Source of the DNA: an uncultured Pelagibacteraceae bacterium
Lineage (GTDB): Bacteria > Pseudomonadota > Alphaproteobacteria > Pelagibacterales > Pelagibacteraceae
Assembly (NCBI GenBank): GCA_902629935.1
Contig: CACOSU010000001.1
Coordinates: forward strand, 124,001 to 188,000
Length of the DNA stretch: 64,000 nt
Direction of reading: 5' to 3'
The position numbers and the translations under genes are program-made. This document shows, piece after piece, positions 35,232 to 43,623 of this stretch (the first letter of the stretch is position 1; every line of letters starts with the position of its first letter). The notes below the pieces were generated by a model. The model had not been told where the DNA came from, searched no databases, and worked only from the letters and a program-made list of their open reading frames with translations.

Positions 35232-35852
35232 ATGAAATTAGTAAAAAACACAGACAATAAGAATTTAGACACAAAAAAGGTTTCTGATAAAGAAGCTGAA
35301 GAAGCTATTAGAACGATTTTATCTTGGATGGGAGAAGATCCTAAAAGAGAAGGGTTGTTAGAAACTCCTAAAAGAGTTGTAAAAGCTTTTAAAGAATATT
35401 TTCAAGGTTACAGTGAAGATGCAAAAAAAGTATTAGATAAAACTTTTGGTGATGTTGAAGGTTATAGTGATATGGTTGTTCAAAAAAATATCTCAGTGCA
35501 AAGCCATTGCGAACACCATATGGCACCAATTATAGGAAAAGCTCACGTTGCCTATATTCCAAATGAAAGAGTTGTGGGACTAAGTAAAATTGCAAGAGTA
35601 GTTGAAATATTTTCAAAAAGATTACAAACACAAGAAAGATTAACTGTTCAGATAGCAAATAGTCTTATGGAAGCTTTAGATGCAAAAGGTGTAGCTGTTA
35701 CAATTGATTCAACTCACCAGTGTATGACTATGAGAGGGATTAAAAAAGAACAAGCAACAACAGTAACTAATTTTTACTTAGGTCAGTTTAAAGAAGATTT
35801 AAGTTATCAAAATAGATATTTACGATTTATCAGCACTACGTTAAAAGATTAA
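35232..35852 (+). CDS. folE: GTP cyclohydrolase I
   Basis: 206 residues of standard length. QSHCEHHMAPIIGKAHVAYI carries a zinc cysteine and histidines, VVGLSKIARVVEIFSKRLQTQERL is the family signature, and the second zinc cysteine is in STHQCMTMRG. The enzyme makes dihydroneopterin triphosphate, the first step to folate. It has its own promoter region shared with divergent hisI. A folate gene next to a methyl-transfer region is fitting but not proof of co-regulation. It is separated from the next gene by one base. Confidence 0.97.
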   Translation: MKLVKNTDNKNLDTKKVSDKEAEEAIRTILSWMGEDPKREGLLETPKRVVKAFKEYFQGYSEDAKKVLDKTFGDVEGYSDMVVQKNISVQSHCEHHMAPIIGKAHVAYIPNERVVGLSKIARVVEIFSKRLQTQERLTVQIANSLMEALDAKGVAVTIDSTHQCMTMRGIKKEQATTVTNFYLGQFKEDLSYQNRYLRFISTTLKD

Positions 35853-35853
35853 T

Positions 35854-36858
35854 GTGTCTGACCAATTTAAAGCATTAATTCTTAATCAAGAAGGTGAAAA
35901 TTTTTCACGCGATATAAAATCTATTGATAAAAGTTTCTTAAAGCATGGAGATGTAACAGTAAAAGTTCATTACTCAGGTCTTAATTACAAAGATGCTTTA
36001 ATTTTAAAAAATGGCGCTAGACTTGTAAAAGAGTTTCCGCATATACCTGGTATAGATTTTTCTGGAATTGTAGAAGAAAGTAATAATGATAAGTTCAAGA
36101 GAGGTGATGAAGTTATTTTAACAGGATGGAGAGTTGGTGAAATTTATTTTGGAGGATACTCTGAATACGCAAAAGTAAATGGAGAATTTTTAGTTAAAAA
36201 ACCAAAGGGTATTTCTCTTAAAGAGGCGATGATAATGGGTACTGCTGGATTTACAGCTTTACAATGTTCATTCACAACAAAAACAACTAGAGAAGAATTA
36301 TTATTAGGAGAGAAAGTTCAAAACGTTGTTGTTAGCGGTGCATCTGGTGGTGTTGGTAGTATGGCTGTAATGATACTTAATAATCTTGGATGTGATGTTA
36401 CTGCTATTACTGGTAAAGATAGCAACAAGGACTTTTTAAAATCTATTGGTGCTAAAAATGTTGTAAATACTAGTGAATTGACTAAAGATGCAAGACCACT
36501 AGACAAAGGATTATGGGACGGTGCTGTTGATACAGTTGGTGGAAAAGTATTGGAAAATATATTGTCTCAAACAAAAGATGGTGGCATAGTTTCTGCATGT
36601 GGAAATGCTGCAGATATAAAATTAAATACAACTGTAATGCCCTTTATTATTCGAGGAGTAAAACTTTGGGGAATTAATTCTGTTACAGCTTCAACACCTA
36701 GGAGAAATTTTTTGTGGGGAGAAGCCTCAAAACTGATAAATTTTGAGTTACTAAAAAAATCTGTGAAAGAAATTAACTTAGAAGAATTAATAGAAGTTTA
36801 CTCAAAAATGTTAAAAGGAGAAACATCAGGTAGATATATTATAAATTTAAATAGATAA
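35854..36858 (+). CDS. Acryloyl-CoA reductase (AcuI/YhdH)-type quinone oxidoreductase
   Basis: 334 residues of the medium-chain dehydrogenase family, YhdH/YhfP branch. It begins at GTG 35854 just after folE. Hallmarks are FKALILNQEGE, SGLNYKDALILKNGARLVKEFPHIPGIDFSG and NVVVSGASGGVGSMAV. AcuI enzymes of this branch reduce acryloyl-CoA to propionyl-CoA and detoxify acrylate in DMSP users. A DddP-like candidate lies 13 kb upstream, which makes AcuI activity attractive, but general quinone reductase members look alike. The stop overlaps a LysR gene (TAATG). Confidence 0.8.
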   Translation: MSDQFKALILNQEGENFSRDIKSIDKSFLKHGDVTVKVHYSGLNYKDALILKNGARLVKEFPHIPGIDFSGIVEESNNDKFKRGDEVILTGWRVGEIYFGGYSEYAKVNGEFLVKKPKGISLKEAMIMGTAGFTALQCSFTTKTTREELLLGEKVQNVVVSGASGGVGSMAVMILNNLGCDVTAITGKDSNKDFLKSIGAKNVVNTSELTKDARPLDKGLWDGAVDTVGGKVLENILSQTKDGGIVSACGNAADIKLNTTVMPFIIRGVKLWGINSVTASTPRRNFLWGEASKLINFELLKKSVKEINLEELIEVYSKMLKGETSGRYIINLNR

Positions 36859-37745
36859 TGGATTGGGATAAATTAAAAATTTTTCATGCTGTTGCAGAAG
36901 CTGGTAGTTTTACAAATGCTACTATAAATTTAAACCTTAGCCAATCAGCTATAAGTAGGCAAATACAATCATTAGAACAAGATTTGAAAGTACAATTGTT
37001 TGAAAGACATGCGAGAGGCTTGACTCTTACAGAGAATGGTGAATATGTATTTAAAACAGCCCATGAAGTAATCAGTAAACTTAAAGAAGTGGAAACTACA
37101 TTAGGGGATCAAAAAAATAAACCGACAGGAAAATTAACAATTACAACAGTCAGAAGTTTTGGAACTCACTGGTTAACTCCAAGAATTCAAGAATTTATGA
37201 GACTAAATCCAGAAATTGAGATTGAGTTAGTTTTTGATGATAAAGAATTAGATTTAAGTACACGACAAGCCGATATTGGAATTTTTATGAGAAGACCAAA
37301 GCAACTTAATTACATTCAGAAAAAATTGGTAGACATCAAGTACTACATTTATGGCTCAAATAAATATTTAGAGAAAAATGGAATGCCAAAAACCATTAAT
37401 GATTTAACTAAACATAAATTTATTTCATTTGGCAAAGGTGCTCCTTCACCAGTCTATAATCCTGATTGGGCACTCAAAATTGGTATGCATGATGGAAAAA
37501 AAAGAAAAACAATTATGAAAGTAAATAGTGTAATGGGATTATTGTTGGCTGTAGAATCTGGTGTAGGATTAGCGGCGCTCCCGGAATATTTGGTATCAAA
37601 TTCAAATAATTTAATTAAAGTACTTCCAAAAGTAGAAGGACCAATTACAGAGGCTCACTTTGTTTATCCCCAATCATTAAAAAATACAGCAAGAGTTCAA
37701 GCTTTCAGGAATTTCCTTTTTAGCAAAATTGGCGACTGGAAGTAA
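36858..37745 (+). CDS. LysR-family transcriptional regulator
   Basis: 295 residues, normal length. The N-terminal winged helix-turn-helix reads MDWDKLKIFHAVAEAGSFTN with NLSQSAISRQIQSLEQDL, and a periplasmic-binding-like effector domain follows. It is translationally coupled to the acuI-like gene, and the two probably share a promoter. Because LysR regulators usually sit divergently, this same-strand arrangement suggests it does not simply control its upstream neighbour in the classical manner. Its target could be the iron-uptake operon that starts 121 bases downstream, but this is conjecture. Confidence 0.93.
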   Translation: MDWDKLKIFHAVAEAGSFTNATINLNLSQSAISRQIQSLEQDLKVQLFERHARGLTLTENGEYVFKTAHEVISKLKEVETTLGDQKNKPTGKLTITTVRSFGTHWLTPRIQEFMRLNPEIEIELVFDDKELDLSTRQADIGIFMRRPKQLNYIQKKLVDIKYYIYGSNKYLEKNGMPKTINDLTKHKFISFGKGAPSPVYNPDWALKIGMHDGKKRKTIMKVNSVMGLLLAVESGVGLAALPEYLVSNSNNLIKVLPKVEGPITEAHFVYPQSLKNTARVQAFRNFLFSKIGDWK

Positions 37746-37805
37746 ATACTGCTAATATCCTCAATAACACTGGCATAAACAAGATATGCGACATTATTGC
37801 GATTG

Positions 37806-37838
37806 ATAATCATTCTCATTGCGAATAATTCTCATTCT
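37806..37838 (+). promoter_or_regulatory. Tandem operator-like repeat, probably iron-responsive
   Basis: Two near-identical 13-mers, AATCATTCTCATT (37808-37820) and AATAATTCTCATT (37824-37836), lie head to tail with a 16-base period and differ at one base. The run begins GATAATCATTCTC, which resembles half of a Fur box. It sits 31 bases before the iron-binding protein start. Whether a Fur/Mur, Irr or RirA-type regulator binds it is unknown. Confidence 0.6.
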
Positions 37839-37866
37839 CAAAATAACGTTAATTTTAAGGATAAAT

Positions 37867-38895
37867 ATGAAAAAAATATCAATTTTAGCATTGATAGTTT
37901 CTTTATTTATATCAGCTTTCGCTGTTGCAAATGAGGTAAACGTATTCAATGCAAGACACTATAAAGCTGATGCTGAAATGTACGGAAAATTTACAGCAGC
38001 TACAGGAATTAAAGTAAATTTAATTAATGGTAAATCAGGAGCTTTAGAAAAAAGAATAGCAGAGGAAGGAGCAGATTCTTCAGCTGATCTTTATATTACT
38101 GCGGACGCTGGAAGATGTGGTGCAATGGACGCAAAAGGTTTGCTTCAAGGTGGATTAACATCAGCAACAATTAAAGCATCAGTTCCAAAAAACTTTAGAA
38201 CTAATAAGTGGGTTGGAGTAGCAAAAAGAGCAAGAATTATTTATTACTCACCTGAAAGAGTTTCTGGTGCTGAATTGTCAGGTTTAACTTATGAAGGTTT
38301 AGCTGATCCAAAATGGAAAGGTAGATTAGTAATAAGAAAATCTAGTAACATTTATAATAAATCACTTGTAGCATCGTTAATTGCAAATAATGGAAAAAAA
38401 GCCACTGCTGAATGGGCAAAAGGTGTTGTTTCTAATATGGCAAGAGCACCAAAAGGTAACGATAGAGCTCAAATCATGGCAGTAGCAGCAGGCGAAGCTG
38501 ATATTGCTGTAGCTAACACTTATTATTTAGCACTAATGCTTTCAGGTAAAAAAGGTGCTGAACAACAAGAAGCTGCAAAAAAAGTTAAAGCGTTTTTCCC
38601 TAACCAACAAGGTAGAGGAACACATATGAATATTAGTTGTGCTGCTCTTGTTAAAGGTGCGCCTAACAAAGCAAATGCTATTGCACTTGTTGACTTTTTA
38701 CTATCAGCAGAATCTCAAGAACATTTTACAAATAATACCTTTGAGTTTCCAATGATAGGTGGAGTTTCTCCAAATCCACTAGTGGTAAATAATTTAGGTC
38801 TAGATTTTAAACAAGATTTAGCAACTAAAGTTTCAACTTATGGAAAAAATCAAGCTGCTGCATTAGAAGTAATGACAGCTGCTGGTTGGAAGTAA
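37867..38895 (+). CDS. Iron(III) ABC transporter periplasmic binding protein (FbpA/FutA type)
   Basis: 342 residues from ATG 37867, chosen because AAGGA lies just upstream and the protein then opens with a clean signal peptide (MKKISILALIVSLFISAFAVA). A longer reading from TTG 37819 runs through the operator repeats and is rejected. Family features are VNVFNARHYKADAEMYGKF and the twin tyrosines in ANTYYLALML, which bind ferric iron. It starts the iron operon followed by a 61-aa protein, permease and ATPase, and is preceded by an operator-like repeat. Probably abundant in iron-poor seawater. Confidence 0.93.
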   Translation: MKKISILALIVSLFISAFAVANEVNVFNARHYKADAEMYGKFTAATGIKVNLINGKSGALEKRIAEEGADSSADLYITADAGRCGAMDAKGLLQGGLTSATIKASVPKNFRTNKWVGVAKRARIIYYSPERVSGAELSGLTYEGLADPKWKGRLVIRKSSNIYNKSLVASLIANNGKKATAEWAKGVVSNMARAPKGNDRAQIMAVAAGEADIAVANTYYLALMLSGKKGAEQQEAAKKVKAFFPNQQGRGTHMNISCAALVKGAPNKANAIALVDFLLSAESQEHFTNNTFEFPMIGGVSPNPLVVNNLGLDFKQDLATKVSTYGKNQAAALEVMTAAGWK

Positions 38896-38901
38896 CAAAA
38901 A

Positions 38902-39087
38902 GTGAAAAAGAATTTATTTAACTCTGGTTTAAATAATTCTTCTAATACGAGTGGCTCGCTTGAGGGTCAGATAACATGTGGGCCTTGCTCGTTAGAAGTT
39001 GAAAAAATGCAGAGTAAAATAAATAATAGAAAATTATCAGAGATTGAAAAAGACGAGGCTCTAGACATCCTCACTCCTTTTAAATAA
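38902..39087 (+). CDS. Small 61-aa protein with CGPC motif, iron operon
   Basis: A possible GTG-started gene six bases after the binding-protein stop. It encodes 61 soluble residues rich in Asn and Ser at the N-terminus, with Cys26 and Cys29 as CGPC and a lysine/glutamate-rich helical C-terminus. CGPC is the thioredoxin active-site sequence, but the protein is far too short for a thioredoxin fold. It could bind iron or be a redox partner. No clear ribosome binding site is seen, so the gene is probable, not certain. Confidence 0.55.
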   Translation: MKKNLFNSGLNNSSNTSGSLEGQITCGPCSLEVEKMQSKINNRKLSEIEKDEALDILTPFK

Positions 39088-39109
39088 TGATATATTTCTT
39101 TTTATACGG

Positions 39110-39165
39110 TGCCCACGTCACTCTCCTCTAGGATCTTTACCCTTTCCTAGAAACTGTCGTGGGCA
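39110..39165 (+). other. Two-tier RNA hairpin between the iron-binding-protein and permease genes
   Basis: Outer arms TGCCCACG (39110-39117) and CGTGGGCA (39158-39165) are perfect; inner arms TCTAGGA (39127-39133) and TCCTAGA (39145-39151) close an 11-base loop. The stretch is markedly GC-richer than its surroundings. No T-run follows. It lies in the 150-base gap before the permease and may stabilise the upstream message or be a small structured RNA. Confidence 0.65.
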
Positions 39166-39222
39166 TTAAATTTATTATCTTTAAAATATTACTTAAAATT
39201 TAGATAATTTTTCTATTTTATA

Positions 39223-39228
39223 TATAAT
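39223..39228 (+). promoter_or_regulatory. -10-like TATAAT, possibly giving a leaderless permease message
   Basis: TATAAT ends nine bases before the ATG of the permease gene at 39238. If used, transcription would begin only a few bases before the start codon, giving a nearly leaderless mRNA. I see no matching -35, which is common in AT-rich genomes. Confidence 0.35.
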
Positions 39229-39237
39229 AAGCCTATA

Positions 39238-40857
39238 ATGTTAAAAAATTTTAATATTTGGTTTATATCATCTTTATTTGTTTCTGTTGGTGTATTAATT
39301 CCAATTATTACAGTTTTTTTTAGTTTTTTTGAGGAAACTTCTAACTATTACCAATTATTAAAAGATACTTTCTTATTAGAGTATATTTTCAATTCGTTTA
39401 CATTATTGATATGTGTTTTGCTTTTAACATTTTTAATAGGGACCGCTTGTGCATATTTAGTATCATTTTATAAATTTCCACTAAGTGATTTCTTCAAATG
39501 GGCACTTATACTCTCGTTTGCAGTCCCTCCATATATTTATGCATATTCTTTAACAGCTTTTTTTGAGAATTATGGAACAGCATTTACAATCTTAACTAAT
39601 TTGTTTGGAGAGGGAGAATATAACAGATATATCCCAAAGTTTGACGGTCGATTGGGAGCAGTATTGTCACTTTCGTTTTCTTTATATGCCTACGTTTATA
39701 TACTTTCTCGTGCCTCTTTTTTATATCAATCTCAAAATTTAATTGATTTAGGTAGAAGTTTAGGTTTTTCAAAATTTAAGTCATTATATTCTTTAATATT
39801 ACCAGCCGCTAGGCCAGCTATTGTTGCAGGTTTGTCTCTTGTTGCTATGGAGACGTTAGCTGAATTTGGGGCAGTTGATTTTTTCTCAATAAATACTTTA
39901 ACTACCGGTATTTATAATTCTTGGATAACATTTGATGATTTAGCTTTTTCAAATAGATTGTCATTTTTTTTATTAATTTTTATATTTGCGTGTTTCATAA
40001 TAGAAAATCTTTCTAGAAAAAGAGCTAGATATCATTTTAATTCAAAGGGTGGATTTAAACAAAAAGAAAAAATTATTTTAACAGGAAAGCAATCATTTTA
40101 TGCTGTTTGTTTTTGTTTTATTATTTTCTTTTTAAGTTTTTTATTTCCTTTAAGTCAAATGTTATATTGGACTATAAAATTTCCAGAAAATCTTTATGAC
40201 ATTGATATAATCTCACTTACTTTGAATACTATTTATTTAGTTGTTTTATCTAGTCTAGTGCTAATTATATTTTCTCTGGTTTCAAATTATGGAAATAGAG
40301 TTTCTAAAAATAAAATATTAAATTTTTTATCAACAATATCAATTTCAGGCTATGCTATCCCAGGGGTAATTTTAGCAGTTGCATTCATTACTTTTGTTGC
40401 TTGGTTTGATAATAATATAATTAAAGCACTAGGTTTTTTATCTATTAAAAAAGTTTTTATTGGCTCAGTGCTTGGCTTAGTAATTGTTTACTTTGTAAGA
40501 TTTTACTCTTTAGCTTTTAATGGAATAAAATCAGGATATGAAAAAATTAATATTTCTGTTGATGAAAGCTCTTATCTTCTTGGTTATTCTAAGAAAAAAA
40601 CTTTTTTAAATATTCATATGCCTCTTTTAAGGAATTCACTTTTGTTTGTAGCAATATTAATCTCCATTGAAATTGTAAGAGAATTACCAATAACTCTTAT
40701 TTTAAGACCATTTAATTTTGAAACATTTGCAACAACAGCTTATATATCTGCCTCTGAGGATTTGTTAGAAGCTGCAGCAGTACCATCACTTTTTTTGATT
40801 TTAATTGCAGCAGTTTTTATTATGTTAACATCTAAATATATTTTAAGAGAAAAATGA
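39238..40857 (+). CDS. Iron(III) ABC transporter permease (FbpB type)
   Basis: 539 residues with about twelve membrane helices arranged as two permease domains in one chain, the FbpB/AfuB layout. EAA loops appear as DLGRSLGFSKFKSLYSLILP and ESSYLLGYSKKKTFLNIHMP. It moves iron released by the binding protein across the inner membrane using the ATPase encoded directly downstream with a four-base overlap. The start at 39238 has no ribosome binding site and lies close to a TATAAT. Confidence 0.92.
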   Translation: MLKNFNIWFISSLFVSVGVLIPIITVFFSFFEETSNYYQLLKDTFLLEYIFNSFTLLICVLLLTFLIGTACAYLVSFYKFPLSDFFKWALILSFAVPPYIYAYSLTAFFENYGTAFTILTNLFGEGEYNRYIPKFDGRLGAVLSLSFSLYAYVYILSRASFLYQSQNLIDLGRSLGFSKFKSLYSLILPAARPAIVAGLSLVAMETLAEFGAVDFFSINTLTTGIYNSWITFDDLAFSNRLSFFLLIFIFACFIIENLSRKRARYHFNSKGGFKQKEKIILTGKQSFYAVCFCFIIFFLSFLFPLSQMLYWTIKFPENLYDIDIISLTLNTIYLVVLSSLVLIIFSLVSNYGNRVSKNKILNFLSTISISGYAIPGVILAVAFITFVAWFDNNIIKALGFLSIKKVFIGSVLGLVIVYFVRFYSLAFNGIKSGYEKINISVDESSYLLGYSKKKTFLNIHMPLLRNSLLFVAILISIEIVRELPITLILRPFNFETFATTAYISASEDLLEAAAVPSLFLILIAAVFIMLTSKYILREK

Positions 40858-41915
40858 AAAAAAAATTTTTAGAAATAACTGATGTTAATTTTCAAATTGG
40901 TGGAAAAACTAAAGTCAAAAATGTGTCATTTTATATTGAAAATGAGGGAGAAACTTTGTGTATTCTGGGCCCTTCAGGCATTGGAAAAACAACAATATTA
41001 AGAACGATAGCTGGTCTCGAAAAAGTAAACAAAGGTACAATCAAATTGAATGGCAAATTATTATCCGCAAAAGATAAACATATCGAGCCTGAGTATCGAA
41101 ATATATCATTAGCCTTCCAAGATAACAGCTTATTCCCTCATTATACTGTTGAAAAAAATATATTAATAGGTGCTGAGAGAAACAAAAATGTTAGAAAAAA
41201 AAAACTTAGTTATAAAGAAATTATAAATTTACTTGACATTTCAAAAATACTTAAAAAGTACCCTCATGAAATAAGTGCAGGTGAAGCTCAGAGAGCCTCA
41301 CTTGCGAGAGCTTTATTAACGCAACCTGATCTTTTATTGTTAGATGAACCTCTATCAAATGTTGATCAAAGTTTTAAAGAAGAAATTCAAGAAAGGTTAA
41401 AAAAAATATTAAGCAAATTAAAAATTACTACTATAATTGTAACACACGATTCATATGAGGCTTTTTATTTAGGTAATAAATGTGCAATTATTTTAAATGG
41501 TCATCTAAATCAATTTGATGATCCTTACAATGTATATCACTTTCCAAATTCAATTGAGGTTGTAAATTTTTTAAATCGAGGAATTTTAATACCAGCAAAA
41601 GTAACTGGTGAAAATTCCCTTGAAAATGATGATCTAGGACTGATAGAAGGAAAATTTATTAAGCATTACCCCAAAGGTTCAAAAGTTCAATTATTATTGC
41701 AGCCAGAAGATTTAGAGCATGACGATAATAGCAACTTAAAGTTAGAAGTTGTAGATAGAAAATTTAGAGGTACAAATTTTATTTACACACTAAAAACATT
41801 AAGTAAAAAATTTATTCCAGTTCTTGTAAATACACATCACCACGAAATTCATGAGATTAATGATAAGTTCGGAATAAAAAGACCTATTCGACTTGAGCAT
41901 ATAGTTTGCTTTTAG
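40854..41915 (+). CDS. Iron(III) ABC transporter ATPase (FbpC type)
   Basis: 353 residues. Walker A is GPSGIGKTT, Walker B LLLLDEPLSN, and the ABC signature is ISAGEAQRASLARAL, which differs slightly from LSGGQ. A C-terminal regulatory extension with a TOBE-like domain follows (QPEDLEHDDNSN). It powers uptake through the permease upstream. The overlap and order (binding protein, small protein, permease, ATPase) define a complete iron importer. Confidence 0.93.
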   Translation: MKKKFLEITDVNFQIGGKTKVKNVSFYIENEGETLCILGPSGIGKTTILRTIAGLEKVNKGTIKLNGKLLSAKDKHIEPEYRNISLAFQDNSLFPHYTVEKNILIGAERNKNVRKKKLSYKEIINLLDISKILKKYPHEISAGEAQRASLARALLTQPDLLLLDEPLSNVDQSFKEEIQERLKKILSKLKITTIIVTHDSYEAFYLGNKCAIILNGHLNQFDDPYNVYHFPNSIEVVNFLNRGILIPAKVTGENSLENDDLGLIEGKFIKHYPKGSKVQLLLQPEDLEHDDNSNLKLEVVDRKFRGTNFIYTLKTLSKKFIPVLVNTHHHEIHEINDKFGIKRPIRLEHIVCF

Positions 41916-41927
41916 TAAAAGAAATAC

Positions 41928-42614
41928 ATGCTTTCCAAAAAACAATTATTAACCAGAGGTATGTTCGATATTTCTCCACATATGCTTTCAGTAATTCCAT
42001 TTGGAATTATTTGTGGAGCAATTGGAGTCGAGCTTGGGTTTAATCCATATTTAGTTTACGCAATGTCTTTCATCATTTTTGGTGGAGCTTCGCAAATAGT
42101 TTTTTTACAATTGTTATCAGGCGGTGCTTCAAGTTTAGTTGCTGTTGCGTCTGTTGGAATAATAAATTCTCGACATTTATTATATGGAGCAGTTTTATCT
42201 GAATATTTAGAAAAATTATCTTTTATAAAAAAATTATTAATATCTTATATTGTAGTTGATCAAGGTTTTGCGGAGTCAAATAAATTTTTTAAAAAAAACA
42301 GAAATGAAGAATATTTACATTATCATTTAATTGGTACAGGTTGCACATTATGGGTTTGTTGGCAGATTGCAACATTGTCAGGTATTATTTTAGGATCATT
42401 TGTTCCCGAAGAACTTGGCTTAAAATTTGCGATACCACTAACATTTATTGCGATTGTTGTTCAAGATTTAAAAAAGTTAGATCATGTAATTGTTATGATT
42501 ACTTGTGGTCTGAGTTCTTTATTATTTTTTGATGCTCCATTTAAATCTTACATAATAATTTCACCATTAATTGCTTTATTTGTAGCTGCACTTTTAATGA
42601 AATTAAAAAAATGA
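41928..42614 (+). CDS. azlC: AzlC-family branched-chain amino acid exporter subunit
   Basis: 228 residues with several membrane segments. The AzlC pattern is GIICGAIGVELGFNPYLVYAMSFIIFGGASQIVFLQLLSGGAS, with the following NSRHLLYGAVL typical. It works with AzlD, encoded next, in export of branched-chain or other amino acids. It lies 12 bases after the iron ATPase and may be read from the same transcript, although a functional link is not evident. Confidence 0.9.
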   Translation: MLSKKQLLTRGMFDISPHMLSVIPFGIICGAIGVELGFNPYLVYAMSFIIFGGASQIVFLQLLSGGASSLVAVASVGIINSRHLLYGAVLSEYLEKLSFIKKLLISYIVVDQGFAESNKFFKKNRNEEYLHYHLIGTGCTLWVCWQIATLSGIILGSFVPEELGLKFAIPLTFIAIVVQDLKKLDHVIVMITCGLSSLLFFDAPFKSYIIISPLIALFVAALLMKLKK

Positions 42615-42928
42615 CATTAACTTCAATAATATTTGCTGGAATATTAACCTACCTTACAAGAATGACCATGATAGCATTAATTAGTAGACATATGTTAGGA
42701 GATAAAATTAAAGCAGTACTTGAATATGTTCCTTCTGCTGTGTTCCCAGCAATTATATTTCCTGGAATATTTATCAATGATTTTGGAACTTTTATAGAAA
42801 TTAATGATCCAAAGATCTATGGAGCATTAGTTGCAATTATTGTTGGTTATTTTTCAAAAAATATTATTGCGACTATTTTAGCTGGTTTGATTTCTTATTG
42901 GTTTTTAATATTTATAGTATTTAGTTAG
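42611..42928 (+). CDS. azlD: AzlD-family small membrane partner of AzlC
   Basis: 105 residues, four predicted membrane helices, with the AzlD-type opening TSIIFAGILTYLTRMTMIAL and PSAVFPAIIFPGIF. It overlaps azlC by four bases. The pair is thought to form a two-component amino-acid exporter. The stop overlaps the convergent MBL gene by eight bases. Confidence 0.9.
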   Translation: MTLTSIIFAGILTYLTRMTMIALISRHMLGDKIKAVLEYVPSAVFPAIIFPGIFINDFGTFIEINDPKIYGALVAIIVGYFSKNIIATILAGLISYWFLIFIVFS

Positions 42929-43604
42929 CACCTAATCTTATATTTTTACTTACATTGATGTCTATTAATTTAGGTTTTGCTAAATTTAAGTTTGACATGA
43001 GTTCAACATACTGATCAGCATCTTTAACTTGTAATCTTGGATTAAACTTTTTTTCATTACCTATCGTACTTGATTTTTTTCCATTATAATCATGGCCAGG
43101 ATACAAAATTGTATCTTCTGGTAATTTCAATAATTTATTAAAAATTGAATTATATGCATCTTTTGAATTTCCATTTTGAAAATCAGTTCTACCTGTTCCG
43201 TTAATTAAAAGAGTATCTCCTGAAAATAAATAATTATCCATTAAAAAACTGTAACTGTCAGAGGTGTGCCCAGGAGTATACATTGCTTTAATTTCTAATT
43301 GATCAATTTTTATAGTTTCTTCATCTCTTAATTTGATATCAACAGAATCTGCAGGAGTATTTTCACCCATTACAGTCGTGCAACTTGTTTTAATCTTTAA
43401 GTCTGATGCCCCGGTTACATGATCAGCGTGGATGTGAGTGTCTATTACTTTAACTAATTTTAATTCTAACTCATTTAGTAAGCTTATATAGATATCTACA
43501 TTTTCTATTACAGGATCGATTATGAGTGCCTCGCGACCTTTTGCCGAAGCAATTAAATAAGTATAAGTTGATGATTTATTATCAAAAACTTGTCTAAAAA
43601 TCAT
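42921..43604 (-). CDS. MBL-fold hydrolase, persulfide dioxygenase (ETHE1) type
   Basis: 227 residues of the metallo-beta-lactamase fold. Metal residues are in THIHADHVTGASDL, GHTSDSY and GDTLLINGTGRTDFQNG, with YPGHDYNGK at the C-terminal histidine. The combination of the TGRTDFQ segment and the HxHxDH site matches sulfur dioxygenases that oxidise glutathione persulfide to sulfite. In a SAR11-like cell that uses reduced sulfur compounds this would handle sulfide released from thiols. Glyoxalase II activity is the alternative, but the substrate segment favours ETHE1. Confidence 0.85.
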   Translation of the reverse strand: MIFRQVFDNKSSTYTYLIASAKGREALIIDPVIENVDIYISLLNELELKLVKVIDTHIHADHVTGASDLKIKTSCTTVMGENTPADSVDIKLRDEETIKIDQLEIKAMYTPGHTSDSYSFLMDNYLFSGDTLLINGTGRTDFQNGNSKDAYNSIFNKLLKLPEDTILYPGHDYNGKKSSTIGNEKKFNPRLQVKDADQYVELMSNLNLAKPKLIDINVSKNIRLGAN

Positions 43605-43623
43605 TTATAATTAATATCAAATA

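Noticed and set aside
37819-37866. TTG start for the iron-binding protein
   Set aside because: The extra residues are translated from the operator repeats and would spoil the signal peptide; AAGGA precedes ATG 37867.
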